A stretch of 46,967 bases of DNA. Source: a virus. The DNA lies in the IMG/VR virus record IMGVR_UViG_3300000116_000020, positions 10,071 through 57,037 of that record. The stretch is one strand, 5' to 3'. How positions within the stretch are numbered: the first letter of the stretch is position 1; each line of letters starts with the position of its first letter. The position numbers and the translations under genes are program-made. Below are positions 1-5,207 of the stretch, piece by piece. The notes under the pieces were generated by a model. That model did no database searches and was not told where the DNA came from. It saw nothing but the letters and a program-made list of their open reading frames with translations.

Positions 1-60
1 AGAGATGAGACAGTCGTATTAGAATTAAGTAATGGCGGAGTAATAATTCAACAGTTTTAA
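1..60 (+). CDS. C-terminal end of an unknown protein (partial)
   Basis: The first 20 codons of the window are open in frame 1 and end in TAA, giving the tail RDETVVLELSNGGVIIQQF. The start lies outside the window. Nothing recognisable remains. It is followed after 5 bases by the next small gene, which fits a co-transcribed early block. Confidence 0.45.
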   Translation, partial: RDETVVLELSNGGVIIQQF

Positions 61-65
61 ATAAA

Positions 66-215
66 ATGAAATTAGAACAAGCAATAGAAATAGTTTTAGA
101 ATTAGCTCGTCAAAATATTATTGATGATCCTGATATGCAAGAAGAATCAGAAAAGCAAACAGAAGCTACAAATGTAGTGGAAGACTTTTTCGTAAATAAC
201 GTGTTTAATGATTAG
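66..215 (+). CDS. Small acidic hypothetical protein, 49 aa
   Basis: An ATG begins 5 bases after the preceding stop and encodes a 49-residue acidic, probably helical protein starting MKLEQAIEIVLELARQ and ending VEDFFVNNVFND. No domain is recognised. The tight spacing to the upstream gene and the absence of a good Shine-Dalgarno suggest translational coupling. It is one of a run of very small genes typical of the early region of lytic phages. Function unknown. Confidence 0.6.
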   Translation: MKLEQAIEIVLELARQNIIDDPDMQEESEKQTEATNVVEDFFVNNVFND

Positions 216-235
216 AATAAAATAAATAATATATT

Positions 236-247
236 TATATTAAATAT
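236..247 (+). promoter_or_regulatory. Candidate -10 element directly before the 248 start
   Basis: TATATT is followed by 6 bases and then the ATG at 248, so transcription would begin at the start codon. This is the same geometry as the stronger promoters at 562, 977 and 1850. No good -35 is visible, and AT-rich DNA makes such matches common. Confidence 0.3.
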
Positions 248-490
248 ATGAAAGATTTAGATATAGCACTTAAATATATACAATTTAGATTAAGAAATAA
301 CGAAGAAGTAATAATAAATAAAGAAGGAATACAAGTTAATTTAATTAAAGCAAAAAATACTATGCCACCAATGGATGCGGAAAATGCTAAAGATGTAATA
401 AATGGATTAATGGAAGATGCTGAGCGTGGTATTCCTAGAGGATTAGATGGTGTGGACGTGGATATGTATCAAAAAATGTACGGAGTTTAG
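248..490 (+). CDS. Hypothetical protein, 80 aa
   Basis: Acidic 80-residue protein starting MKDLDIALKYIQFRL and ending DMYQKMYGV. The central part is rich in acidic residues and methionine (MPPMDAENAKDVINGLMEDAE). No domain is recognised. The ATG has no Shine-Dalgarno but a TATATT element lies 6 bases upstream, so the mRNA may be leaderless. A weak hairpin follows the stop. Function unknown; it belongs to the early small-gene block. Confidence 0.65.
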   Translation: MKDLDIALKYIQFRLRNNEEVIINKEGIQVNLIKAKNTMPPMDAENAKDVINGLMEDAERGIPRGLDGVDVDMYQKMYGV

Positions 491-515
491 TAGTTGTTGG
501 TAGTATATCGTTCAT

Positions 516-553
516 CGGAGTTTTATAAGTTTTCTCCGTTATCAAAAAAACTT
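516..553 (+). terminator. Weak hairpin after the 248-490 gene
   Basis: CGGAG (516-520) can pair with CTCCG (534-538) around a 13-base A/T loop, followed by an A-run and a T-run. It separates the gene ending at 490 from the promoter at 562. The stem is short, so it may only be a weak terminator. Confidence 0.3.
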
Positions 554-561
554 TTTTTTAT

Positions 562-596
562 TTGACTTAGTTTTAATTATATGGTTTAGTTATAGT
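562..596 (+). promoter_or_regulatory. Early promoter with extended -10; ATG at predicted +1
   Basis: TTGACT (562-567), 17-base spacer ending in TATGG (extended -10), hexamer TTTAGT, six bases, then ATG at 597. The first base of the ATG is the predicted transcription start. An A/T-tract lies just upstream of -35. It is a member of a family of nine. Confidence 0.7.
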
Positions 597-767
597 ATGG
601 AGACAATAGATATAACACCAAAATGGAAGTGCGCCGTACAGATAATGTTGGCAGTACTAGATAACCCAAAAGCAACTAAAGAAGCTAAAGCAGAAATGAA
701 ACAAGAAATTATTCGCTTGGCAGAAATAGTGGATGAAATGAATAAAGACTCAAAGAAAGGAGAGTAA
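597..767 (+). CDS. Hypothetical protein, 56 aa, leaderless start
   Basis: Starts METIDITPKWKCAVQIM and continues through a charged helix (AKAEMKQEIIRLAEIVDEM). No domain recognised. The start is placed at 597 because a promoter of the recurrent early type positions +1 on this ATG, and there is no Shine-Dalgarno. The stop TAA overlaps the ATG of the next gene (TAATG), and the 3' end carries AAAGGAGAG, which acts as ribosome binding site for that next gene. The pair therefore forms a two-gene unit closed by the terminator at 935. Confidence 0.7.
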   Translation: METIDITPKWKCAVQIMLAVLDNPKATKEAKAEMKQEIIRLAEIVDEMNKDSKKGE

Positions 768-919
768 TGGAAATAAATAAAAAAGCTATAGCAGTTAAAT
801 TAAGTAAAGAGAAATCTAAAAATGGTTTTAATTTATTTAGATTAAGAGATGGGCGATTCTTTTGGGAAAAAGAAAAACCAAAGTATAAACCTCATTGGCA
901 ACTAGATTGCATAATTTAA
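767..919 (+). CDS. Small basic hypothetical protein, 50 aa
   Basis: ATG overlaps the preceding TAA by one base, with AAAGGAG 6 to 7 bases upstream: a coupled second gene. The product (MEINKKAIAVKLSKEKSKNG ... PHWQLDCII) is lysine-rich with an aromatic cluster (GRFFWEKEKPKYKPHW). No domain recognised. A strong terminator follows at 935. Confidence 0.65.
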   Translation: MEINKKAIAVKLSKEKSKNGFNLFRLRDGRFFWEKEKPKYKPHWQLDCII

Positions 920-934
920 ATTAATTAGATTATA

Positions 935-966
935 TCCTGCTCAGAAATGGGCGGGATTTTTTTTTG
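935..966 (+). terminator. Intrinsic terminator
   Basis: CCTGCTC (936-942) pairs with GGGCGGG (949-955, with G-U pairs) across AGAAAT, followed by a run of nine or ten T. It ends the 597-919 unit and lies just before the next promoter at 977. Confidence 0.75.
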
Positions 967-976
967 AAAAAAAGAT

Positions 977-1011
977 TTGCAATTGTTTGAAAACTATGGT
1001 TTTGTATTTGT
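977..1011 (+). promoter_or_regulatory. Early promoter, leaderless geometry
   Basis: TTGCAA (977-982), 17 bases ending TATGG, TTTTGT, six bases, ATG at 1012. Preceded by an A-tract. The terminator at 935 ends only about 10 bases upstream, so this gene is an independent unit. Confidence 0.65.
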
Positions 1012-1722
1012 ATGAACTTATTATCAAATCCTTCAAAAATGCCTTGTTTAGGCTTTAACATTCCTGCCTTAAAGTATTGTCCTGCCGCGCAAATTTTACT
1101 TAAGAAAGTAAAAGATAATCTAGATAAACTTATTTGTTCTAGTTGCTATGCCTGCAAAGGATTCTATCAATTTGCTAACACAAAAGCTGCGCTCCAAAAG
1201 AAAGCTGATTTTATTTTATCTAGTTTAAAGAAAGATAACGGAGATTCTTTTGTAAATGAGATATCAAAACAAATCAAACAAAAGTATTTCGATAAGAACG
1301 GAAACAAAAAACAATTAAAGAAAGTAAACACAAATTTATTTCGTGTTCATGATTCAGGAGATTTATTTTCTGTTAAGTATATTAATTTATGGAAAAGGAT
1401 TTGTTTAAATTTTCCTAGTATTAATTTTTGGTTTCCAACACGTGAGTATATTAGAGAAAGTCAATTGGATGCATTAAAAGATTTAGCAAGTTTGCCAAAC
1501 GTAGTAATTAAACCAAGCGCTTTATATGTAGATGAAAAAGCTCCAAAGATTGACGGATTAGATGCAGGAACGTCCGTCTATAGTTGCGCAGAAAAAGCAA
1601 AAGCGGACGGGCATTTTGTTTGTCCTGCTACAGCAACGGATGATCATACTTGCGCGGGCAACAATTGCCAAAATTGCTTTATCAAAAACTTTAAAAAACC
1701 TATAGCATACTTGGCGCATTGA
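1012..1722 (+). CDS. Gp88-like cysteine-rich phage protein, 236 aa
   Basis: Resembles the 'gene product 88' family of phage proteins (Pfam GP88), whose biochemical role is unsettled. Visible features are an N-terminal Cys cluster (CLGFNIPALKYCPAA, CSSCYACKGFY, residues about 12-50), a central FRVHDSGDLFSVKYINLW motif with a following FWFPTREY (about residues 110-145), and C-terminal cysteines (YSCAEK, FVCPATATDDHTCAGNNCQNC). This layout of Cys groups around an RxHxSGD core is the basis of the family call and suggests a metal or Fe-S site (inference). It is a single-gene unit with its own leaderless promoter and a perfect terminator whose stem overlaps the stop codon. Confidence 0.7.
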   Translation: MNLLSNPSKMPCLGFNIPALKYCPAAQILLKKVKDNLDKLICSSCYACKGFYQFANTKAALQKKADFILSSLKKDNGDSFVNEISKQIKQKYFDKNGNKKQLKKVNTNLFRVHDSGDLFSVKYINLWKRICLNFPSINFWFPTREYIRESQLDALKDLASLPNVVIKPSALYVDEKAPKIDGLDAGTSVYSCAEKAKADGHFVCPATATDDHTCAGNNCQNCFIKNFKKPIAYLAH

Positions 1723-1736
1723 GCGCCAAGTCTTTT
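1709..1736 (+). terminator. Intrinsic terminator overlapping the stop codon
   Basis: ACTTGGCGC (1709-1717) and GCGCCAAGT (1723-1731) form a perfect 9-bp stem with loop ATTGA, followed by CTTTT. The stop codon TGA (1720-1722) lies in the loop. Confidence 0.75.
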
Positions 1737-1762
1737 GCTATTGTTTCAAATAGATAAGAAAT

Positions 1763-1781
1763 AAACTAAATAGAAGAAAGG
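1763..1781 (+). repeat. Leader motif AAACTAAATAGAAG(A)AAGG, copy before 1788
   Basis: One of a set of related AAACTAAAyArAAG elements found before small genes (also near 2628, 3131, 4048, 4864, 5106 and 5190). The purine-rich 3' end supplies a Shine-Dalgarno-like AAAGG. See findings. Confidence 0.5.
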
Positions 1782-1787
1782 AATAAT

Positions 1788-1841
1788 ATGGAATTATTAA
1801 TACTGTTTTTTGCCGCGTGTCTTTTAGCTTGGACTTTATAA
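1788..1841 (+). CDS. Tiny hydrophobic peptide, 17 aa
   Basis: ATG preceded by AAAGGAATAAT encodes MELLILFFAACLLAWTL, almost entirely hydrophobic and able to form one membrane helix. A similar 19-residue peptide with the same type of leader lies at 4128. The ribosome site and the repeated leader motif support translation; the very small size keeps confidence modest. Confidence 0.4.
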   Translation: MELLILFFAACLLAWTL

Positions 1842-1849
1842 AAAAAGAT

Positions 1850-1884
1850 TTGACTTCTAATAAATCATATGGTTTATTGTTTGC
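1850..1884 (+). promoter_or_regulatory. Early promoter, leaderless geometry
   Basis: TTGACT (1850-1855), 17 bases ending TATGG, TTTATT, GTTTGC, ATG at 1885. An A6 tract precedes it. One of the best matches in the family. Confidence 0.7.
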
Positions 1885-2064
1885 ATGAACTTCTTATTAA
1901 AACAATACATTGACTCATTAGAATTAAACTTTTTATGGAGATTTCAAAACGAATCCTTTTATGAGGATTGGCGCGGCAAGATAATTAGTTTAAAACAAAT
2001 CGAAAAACAATTCAGCCAATTAAGCGAAAAAGAATTGGATAAACTAGAAACTACAATTTATTAA
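1885..2064 (+). CDS. Hypothetical protein, 59 aa
   Basis: Starts MNFLLKQYIDSLELNFLWRF and ends EKELDKLETTIY; predicted mainly helical with a charged C-terminal half. No domain recognised. Start chosen because the promoter at 1850 places +1 on this ATG; no Shine-Dalgarno is present. Its stop runs into the A-tract of the next promoter at 2073, so each gene here appears to have its own transcription start. Confidence 0.65.
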   Translation: MNFLLKQYIDSLELNFLWRFQNESFYEDWRGKIISLKQIEKQFSQLSEKELDKLETTIY

Positions 2065-2072
2065 AAAAAAGT

Positions 2073-2107
2073 TTGCAATTAAGCAAAAACCATGCGAAAA
2101 GTATATT
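2073..2107 (+). promoter_or_regulatory. Early promoter (weaker match), leaderless geometry
   Basis: A8 tract, TTGCAA (2073-2078), 17 bases ending CATGC, then GAAAAG and TATATT before ATG at 2108. The -35 to ATG distance is exactly the 35 bases of the other members, but the -10 is poor. Confidence 0.5.
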
Positions 2108-2314
2108 ATGAACAATAAACACCAATCCAACGGAATGAAGAAAGTCATTAAGCAACTAAAGAAGAAAGGCGTTATTCTGCACCAAACAAAGAAGGGTGCT
2201 TTTCTTAGACATCCTAAAGCTAAAGAGCAATATCTTATGCATTACAGCGAGCGAGCAATTCACGAAGTACGCCGTTGGGCAAAGCGCAATCTAGGAATCG
2301 AAGTATCTTATTAA
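2108..2314 (+). CDS. Small basic protein, HicA-like shape, 68 aa
   Basis: The sequence MKKVIKQLKKKGVILHQTKKGAFLRHPKAK ... HYSERAIHEVRRWAKRN has the order helix, KKG(V), GAFxRHP, helix that resembles the small dsRBD-like HicA fold. The catalytic G-S-H of HicA toxins is not present (GAF), and no antitoxin follows, so a toxin function is not supported. Leaderless-type promoter upstream. A nucleic-acid-binding role is only an inference from its basic charge. Confidence 0.6.
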   Translation: MNNKHQSNGMKKVIKQLKKKGVILHQTKKGAFLRHPKAKEQYLMHYSERAIHEVRRWAKRNLGIEVSY

Positions 2315-2315
2315 G

Positions 2316-2483
2316 ATGAAAGTATTAAGTAAAATTAGAAGAAAAGTTTTCTTTATTAGTTCAATACCTCATAAGAACAAAATTAAGATAATTCCAAGAA
2401 AAACAAAACACAAAAAGAAACATGATTTTATAATTGCAAAAATGGCAAAATTCAACTTTTGTAATATCAATGATAAATTCTAA
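2316..2483 (+). CDS. Small basic hypothetical protein, 55 aa
   Basis: ATG one base after the preceding stop (TAAGATG) encodes a highly basic protein beginning MKVLSKIRRKVFFISSIPHK with a KTKHKKKHDF segment. No domain recognised. The start-stop proximity suggests translational coupling with the 2108 gene. Confidence 0.5.
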   Translation: MKVLSKIRRKVFFISSIPHKNKIKIIPRKTKHKKKHDFIIAKMAKFNFCNINDKF

Positions 2484-2515
2484 TATCTTAAACTAATTAA
2501 AAGGAGGAAAAAGTA

Positions 2516-2650
2516 ATGTATATATTCGAAACATGGTTTATTCTAAATAGTTTAGTTTGCTTTTATCTAATTCATAAAGGATTAGAAGATGAATCAAAAT
2601 ATCAAATAGATTTGTTTGAAGATGTAAATAAACTAAATAGAAGTAAATAG
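2516..2650 (+). CDS. Small membrane-anchored protein, 44 aa
   Basis: Strong Shine-Dalgarno AAGGAGG (about 2500-2507) precedes the ATG. Product begins MYIFETWFILNSLVCFYLIH, one hydrophobic helix, followed by an acidic tail (EDESKYQIDLFEDVNKLNRSK). Probably a single-pass inner-membrane peptide with a cytoplasmic tail. The 3' end contains a copy of the AAACTAAATAGAAG element, which provides the leader for the gene starting at 2652. Confidence 0.6.
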   Translation: MYIFETWFILNSLVCFYLIHKGLEDESKYQIDLFEDVNKLNRSK

Positions 2651-2651
2651 T

Positions 2652-2834
2652 ATGAGAGAACAATTAAAAAAAGAATTAAATAGATTAGTTAAAGAAGAAG
2701 ACTTTAATGCTCAGTATGCAAATGATATACTTGAATTGTATGATGACGAGATAAACGATACAAGCGAGTATACTGCCTATGACAAAGCAATGCAAGACAT
2801 TGACAATGTAAAAGCGGGCGAATGGGATATGTAA
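2652..2834 (+). CDS. Acidic hypothetical protein, 60 aa
   Basis: Begins MREQLKKELNRLVKEEDF; strongly acidic C-terminal half (ELYDDEINDTSEYTAYDKAM). No domain recognised. ATG is two bases after the preceding stop, so translation is probably coupled to the membrane peptide gene. Confidence 0.6.
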   Translation: MREQLKKELNRLVKEEDFNAQYANDILELYDDEINDTSEYTAYDKAMQDIDNVKAGEWDM

Positions 2835-2843
2835 AAAAAAAGT

Positions 2844-2878
2844 TTGACTTCTGTACTTAACTAGATTACTTTGTTTGT
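2844..2878 (+). promoter_or_regulatory. Early promoter, leaderless geometry
   Basis: A9 tract, TTGACT (2844-2849), 17 bases, TACTTT, GTTTGT, ATG at 2879. It lacks the TATGG extended -10 (TAGAT instead) but keeps the exact spacing. Confidence 0.65.
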
Positions 2879-3103
2879 ATGATTATACTAGACACCAAAG
2901 AACAAATTCACGCCTACACAATGAAACATCTTCTAATTGGATTAAGATTGGAAGTTAAAACAAATGGTAAAATGAGACTTACGAACAAAGCGCCAACGTG
3001 TTACTCGCAAGTAAAGAAACTATTTGGATTGAAAGGAAACAGGGAAAAAGTGTTGGATCAATTCGAAGCACAATTCTACAAGCTAGGCGGTCAAATACTA
3101 TGA
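2879..3103 (+). CDS. Hypothetical protein, 74 aa
   Basis: Starts MIILDTKEQIHAYTMKHLL, central basic stretch (KTNGKMRLTNKAPTCYSQVKK), ends KLGGQIL. No domain recognised. The ATG coincides with the predicted transcription start of the promoter at 2844. A small gene with its own A/C-rich leader follows. Confidence 0.65.
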   Translation: MIILDTKEQIHAYTMKHLLIGLRLEVKTNGKMRLTNKAPTCYSQVKKLFGLKGNREKVLDQFEAQFYKLGGQIL

Positions 3104-3150
3104 CCGCAAATAACAACATAATAAGGTAAATAAGCTAAATAAAACAAGAT

Positions 3151-3315
3151 ATGGAAAAGCAACTAAAAGGAAAAGATCTCGTTGTCTATCTAATGACTCG
3201 GTTCGACTATACACTAAAGGAAGCAGTAAAGACTTGTGAGGAAAAGAATCAAATCACTGCCCAGGAAGCGCAAGAACTAAAGAACTATCTTAAACTACCT
3301 GGAAAAAAAACTTAA
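3151..3315 (+). CDS. Hypothetical protein, 54 aa
   Basis: Preceded by a copy of the CTAAATAAAAC leader element but by no clear Shine-Dalgarno. Product starts MEKQLKGKDLVVYLMTRFDY and contains a helical, acidic stretch (KTCEEKNQITAQEAQELKNY). No domain recognised. The next promoter (3324) starts 9 bases after its stop. Confidence 0.5.
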   Translation: MEKQLKGKDLVVYLMTRFDYTLKEAVKTCEEKNQITAQEAQELKNYLKLPGKKT

Positions 3316-3323
3316 AAAAGAGT

Positions 3324-3358
3324 TTGACGCAACGTTTTATCTGTGGCAATGTAATGAC
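3324..3358 (+). promoter_or_regulatory. Early promoter, leaderless geometry
   Basis: TTGACG (3324-3329), 17 bases ending TGTGG, CAATGT, AATGAC, ATG at 3359; A-tract upstream. Confidence 0.6.
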
Positions 3359-3613
3359 ATGAGAAACAACACCAGCACTTACCACGAAACACTTCATACT
3401 TTAGTTCAAGACATCCAGGAAAACTACCTGGACGTCAACGGCGCAACCAGTGAAGAGTTTGCAAATCACTTCTGGCAACCAGTAAGCTATAACGAAACAG
3501 CGCGAGAGTCTTTCAAATTGGATAGTTTAAAAGGAAAGAACACAAGGCGTTATTTGCAAGTTGCAATCTACCGCTTTGAAACAGGGCGTTACGAACTTGT
3601 TTGCTATTCGTAA
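3359..3613 (+). CDS. Hypothetical protein, 84 aa
   Basis: Begins MRNNTSTYHETLHTLVQDI and ends with an alternating pattern (RRYLQVAIYRFETGRYELVCYS) suggesting a small alpha/beta fold. No family recognised. Leaderless start at the +1 of the 3324 promoter. Base composition becomes noticeably richer in G/C from here to about 6200. Confidence 0.65.
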   Translation: MRNNTSTYHETLHTLVQDIQENYLDVNGATSEEFANHFWQPVSYNETARESFKLDSLKGKNTRRYLQVAIYRFETGRYELVCYS

Positions 3614-3622
3614 AAAAAACAT

Positions 3623-3682
3623 TTGACAGACAGAACAAAGAGTGAGATATTAGCGTATCAAATCAAACAAAAGGAAAAAATC
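3623..3682 (+). promoter_or_regulatory. Early promoter with 25-base leader and Shine-Dalgarno
   Basis: TTGACA (3623-3628), 17 bases ending AGTGA, GATATT (3646-3651), predicted +1 near 3658, then a short leader containing AAAGGAAAAAA and ATG at 3683. The TTG of the -35 box could be misread as a start codon of a longer frame. Confidence 0.65.
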
Positions 3683-3970
3683 ATGCGAAAAGTAACAGAA
3701 CAAATTAAACAGGCTTTCTTTAACGGACAAGCTTTAAAAGTAAACAATACACGGACAGACGGAACAAGCGTTTGGTTGCACGGAAACGAGATAATTAAAA
3801 GAGATCCAAGCGGCGCAATTATCTTCACCTTTGCGGGTTGGGGATCTGTAACAACAAGGGAAAGATTGAAAGGGATCTTAAACGTTGACGTATACCAAAG
3901 AGATCACGAACAATACTACAACGGCGCGCAGGTCATCGACCTTTACGATTGGCACGTTGTAAGCAATTAG
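3683..3970 (+). CDS. Hypothetical protein, 95 aa
   Basis: Starts MRKVTEQIKQAFFNGQALKV and contains WLHGNEIIKRDPSGAIIFTFAGWG and a C-terminal GAQVIDLYDWHVV. A short beta-rich protein; resembles small conserved phage proteins of unknown role. The frame extends upstream to a TTG at 3623, but that TTG is the promoter -35 element; the ATG at 3683 has AAAGGAAAAA in front and is preferred. Confidence 0.65.
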   Translation: MRKVTEQIKQAFFNGQALKVNNTRTDGTSVWLHGNEIIKRDPSGAIIFTFAGWGSVTTRERLKGILNVDVYQRDHEQYYNGAQVIDLYDWHVVSN

Positions 3971-4127
3971 AACGAAATAAGAAACGTTTTTATCTGTTTT
4001 CCGTCAAATAAAACAGAACAAACTTCAAATAAGCATAAACAAATAAACTAGATAGAACAAACAAACTATAAGAAACAAAGAAACAAACTAAACTAAACAA
4101 ACAAACAAACTAAACTAAACAAAAGAA
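3971..4127 (+). repeat. A/C-rich, G-poor leader of AAACTAAAC-type repeats
   Basis: This stretch is built from short A/C repeats (AAACAAAC, AACTAAAC, ACTAGATAGAAC) and is almost free of G on the + strand. It contains several copies of the recurrent leader motif and ends at the small ORF at 4128. With the DnaA-like boxes just downstream it could be an unwinding region, but it may simply be an unstructured mRNA leader. Confidence 0.45.
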
Positions 4128-4187
4128 ATGACACTTATCTTACTTATCGTCCTTTGCCTTTACCTTTCTACTCAATTACCTTTGTGA
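4128..4187 (+). CDS. Tiny hydrophobic peptide, 19 aa
   Basis: MTLILLIVLCLYLSTQLPL, preceded by CTAAACAAAAGAA. Entirely membrane-like and similar in type to the 17-residue peptide at 1788. The stop codon lies within the first of two DnaA-box-like repeats. Evidence for translation is the leader motif only. Confidence 0.35.
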   Translation: MTLILLIVLCLYLSTQLPL

Positions 4188-4217
4188 ATAACTTTCTATC
4201 TTTTTGTGAATAACTTT
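4181..4217 (+). repeat. Two direct repeats containing DnaA-box-like sites
   Basis: TTTGTGAATAACTTT occurs at 4181-4195 and again at 4203-4217, 22 bp apart. Each contains TGTGAATAA (4183-4191 and 4205-4213), the reverse complement of TTATTCACA, a perfect match to the DnaA box TTATNCACA. They lie immediately upstream of the -35 of the 4286 gene, so they could be an operator or part of an origin. Confidence 0.6.
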
Positions 4218-4219
4218 GC

Positions 4220-4285
4220 TTGACTTATCAAAAACCCTATGGTAAAGTGATTGTATAGTTTAACATTCAACCAAAGGAAAACATT
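4220..4285 (+). promoter_or_regulatory. Early promoter with leader and Shine-Dalgarno
   Basis: TTGACT (4220-4225), 17 bases ending TATGG, TAAAGT (4243-4248), predicted +1 near 4255, then a 31-base leader with AAAGGAAA before ATG 4286. The DnaA-box-like repeats abut it. Confidence 0.7.
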
Positions 4286-4789
4286 ATGACAACTCAAGTT
4301 CAAACCAAGCAAAACATTCTCGAAGCGCTTATCAATTACGTAGGACATTCTTTTGTAGGTCTTACAATGTTGACCGACGCAAGAGCAAAGAAAACAAACA
4401 ATCCATTCGGCAAGATCTTAAAGAAAACCAAGTTGACCGCAAACATTGGCTTTCACTATAAGAATTCACTTGCCAACCAAGCGAAGCGCGAAGGCAAAGA
4501 CGTTGAGTTTGACATTCAACCAAGACGTTGGGGCGTAAGAATGGAAAACACTCCATTAGTAGAACACAAAGGCAAGTATTACCTTGAGTGCAAAGTTGAA
4601 GACGTGCAAAGTGTCGAATACTTCACCGAAGAAGGACAAGCGCTCACAAAGGAACAAGTGGAAGAATTCTTGCCAACCAAGCGCCATTCTTCAACTCAAG
4701 CGCCATTGGATAAAAAAGTGATCTTGCGAGACGTAGCGATTGAAAACATTCTTTCCTTGAGAATGGGAAAACAAACTTTCCTTGGTTAA
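4286..4789 (+). CDS. Conserved phage protein of unknown function, 167 aa
   Basis: The pattern TDARAKKTNNPFGKILKKTK, IGFHYKNSLANQAKREGKD, PRRWGVRM, TPLVEHKGKYYLECKV and VILRDVAIENI is, from memory, that of a widely distributed phage family with no assigned biochemical activity, often found near DUF932 genes, as here. The protein is basic in its first half, which would fit nucleic-acid association (inference). Good promoter and Shine-Dalgarno upstream and a strong GNRA-loop terminator downstream make it a single-gene transcript. Codon choice and G/C content differ from the AT-rich structural genes. Confidence 0.75.
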   Translation: MTTQVQTKQNILEALINYVGHSFVGLTMLTDARAKKTNNPFGKILKKTKLTANIGFHYKNSLANQAKREGKDVEFDIQPRRWGVRMENTPLVEHKGKYYLECKVEDVQSVEYFTEEGQALTKEQVEEFLPTKRHSSTQAPLDKKVILRDVAIENILSLRMGKQTFLG

Positions 4790-4815
4790 ACTAAACAAAA
4801 AAGAAAACATTCTTT

Positions 4816-4840
4816 CCACCTCGCAAGAGGTGGTTTTTTT
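4816..4840 (+). terminator. Intrinsic terminator with GCAA tetraloop
   Basis: CCACCTC (4816-4822), GCAA loop, GAGGTGG (4827-4833), then T7. It ends the 4286 gene. A nearly identical architecture (CTC-GCAA-GAG) ends the DUF932 gene at 6193. Confidence 0.85.
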
Positions 4841-4912
4841 GTGTCCTAAATAGAAACCAAAAAGAAACTAAATAGAAGGAAATAGGAAACAAATATAAGT
4901 CAAATATAAGAG

Positions 4913-5089
4913 AATGAAGAAGAACAAAAAGAAACTAAACAAAAGAAAACCTTTGCCTTGGCTTGCCCTTGGTCTTGCCCTTGGTCTTGCCCTACCCTTG
5001 CCCTTGGCTTGGGCTTGGCTTGGCTTGCCTTGGTCTTGGGCTTGGGCTTGCTTGACCTTGCTATTAGCATGACTTATACGAGGTATTAG
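4913..5089 (+). CDS. Possible small membrane protein, 58 aa, from a CTTG-repeat tract
   Basis: ATG starts a frame with a basic N-terminus (MKKEQKETKQKK), two CPWS repeats and then a long hydrophobic helix (LALGLGLAWLALVLGLGLL), ending ISMTYTRY. The DNA from about 4951 to 5060 is a low-complexity CTTGG/CTTGC tract, so the hydrophobic reading could be a by-product of the repeat. A copy of the AAACTAAATAGAAGGAAATAGG leader lies upstream (4864-4885), but the immediate ribosome site is weak. If real it would look like a positive-inside single-pass membrane peptide. Confidence 0.3.
   Translation, partial: NEEEQKETKQKKTFALACPWSCPWSCPTLALGLGLAWLALVLGLGLLDLAISMTYTRY
4951..5060 (+). repeat. Low-complexity CTTGGC/CTTGCC/CTTGGT repeat tract
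   Basis: About 110 bases made almost wholly of CTTG followed by GC, CC, GT, GG or similar, with almost no A on the + strand. It is G/C-rich inside an AT-rich genome. It lies between the 4816 terminator and the promoter at 5136, upstream of the DUF932 gene. Confidence 0.75.
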
Positions 5090-5135
5090 CTTGCGAGGTA
5101 TTTTAAACTAAACAAAAGAAAAGTTTGTTATGCCC

Positions 5136-5207
5136 TTGACGTAACTTTTCACATATGGCATATTGAGGTTTCACATTCAGTATTAATCTAAACAAAAGGA
5201 AAACCAA
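5136..5207 (+). promoter_or_regulatory. Promoter and leader of the DUF932 gene
   Basis: TTGACG (5136-5141), 17 bases ending TATGG, CATATT (5159-5164), predicted +1 near 5171, then a leader with CTAAACAAAAGGAAAAC and ATG 5208. Same family as the other early promoters. Confidence 0.7.

Noticed and set aside
2108-2314. HicA-type toxin
   Set aside because: The catalytic G-S-H region is absent and no HicB antitoxin gene follows.
3623-3682. A TTG start at 3623 extending the 95-aa gene by 20 codons
   Set aside because: The TTG is the first three bases of a good -35 box, and the ATG at 3683 has a Shine-Dalgarno.
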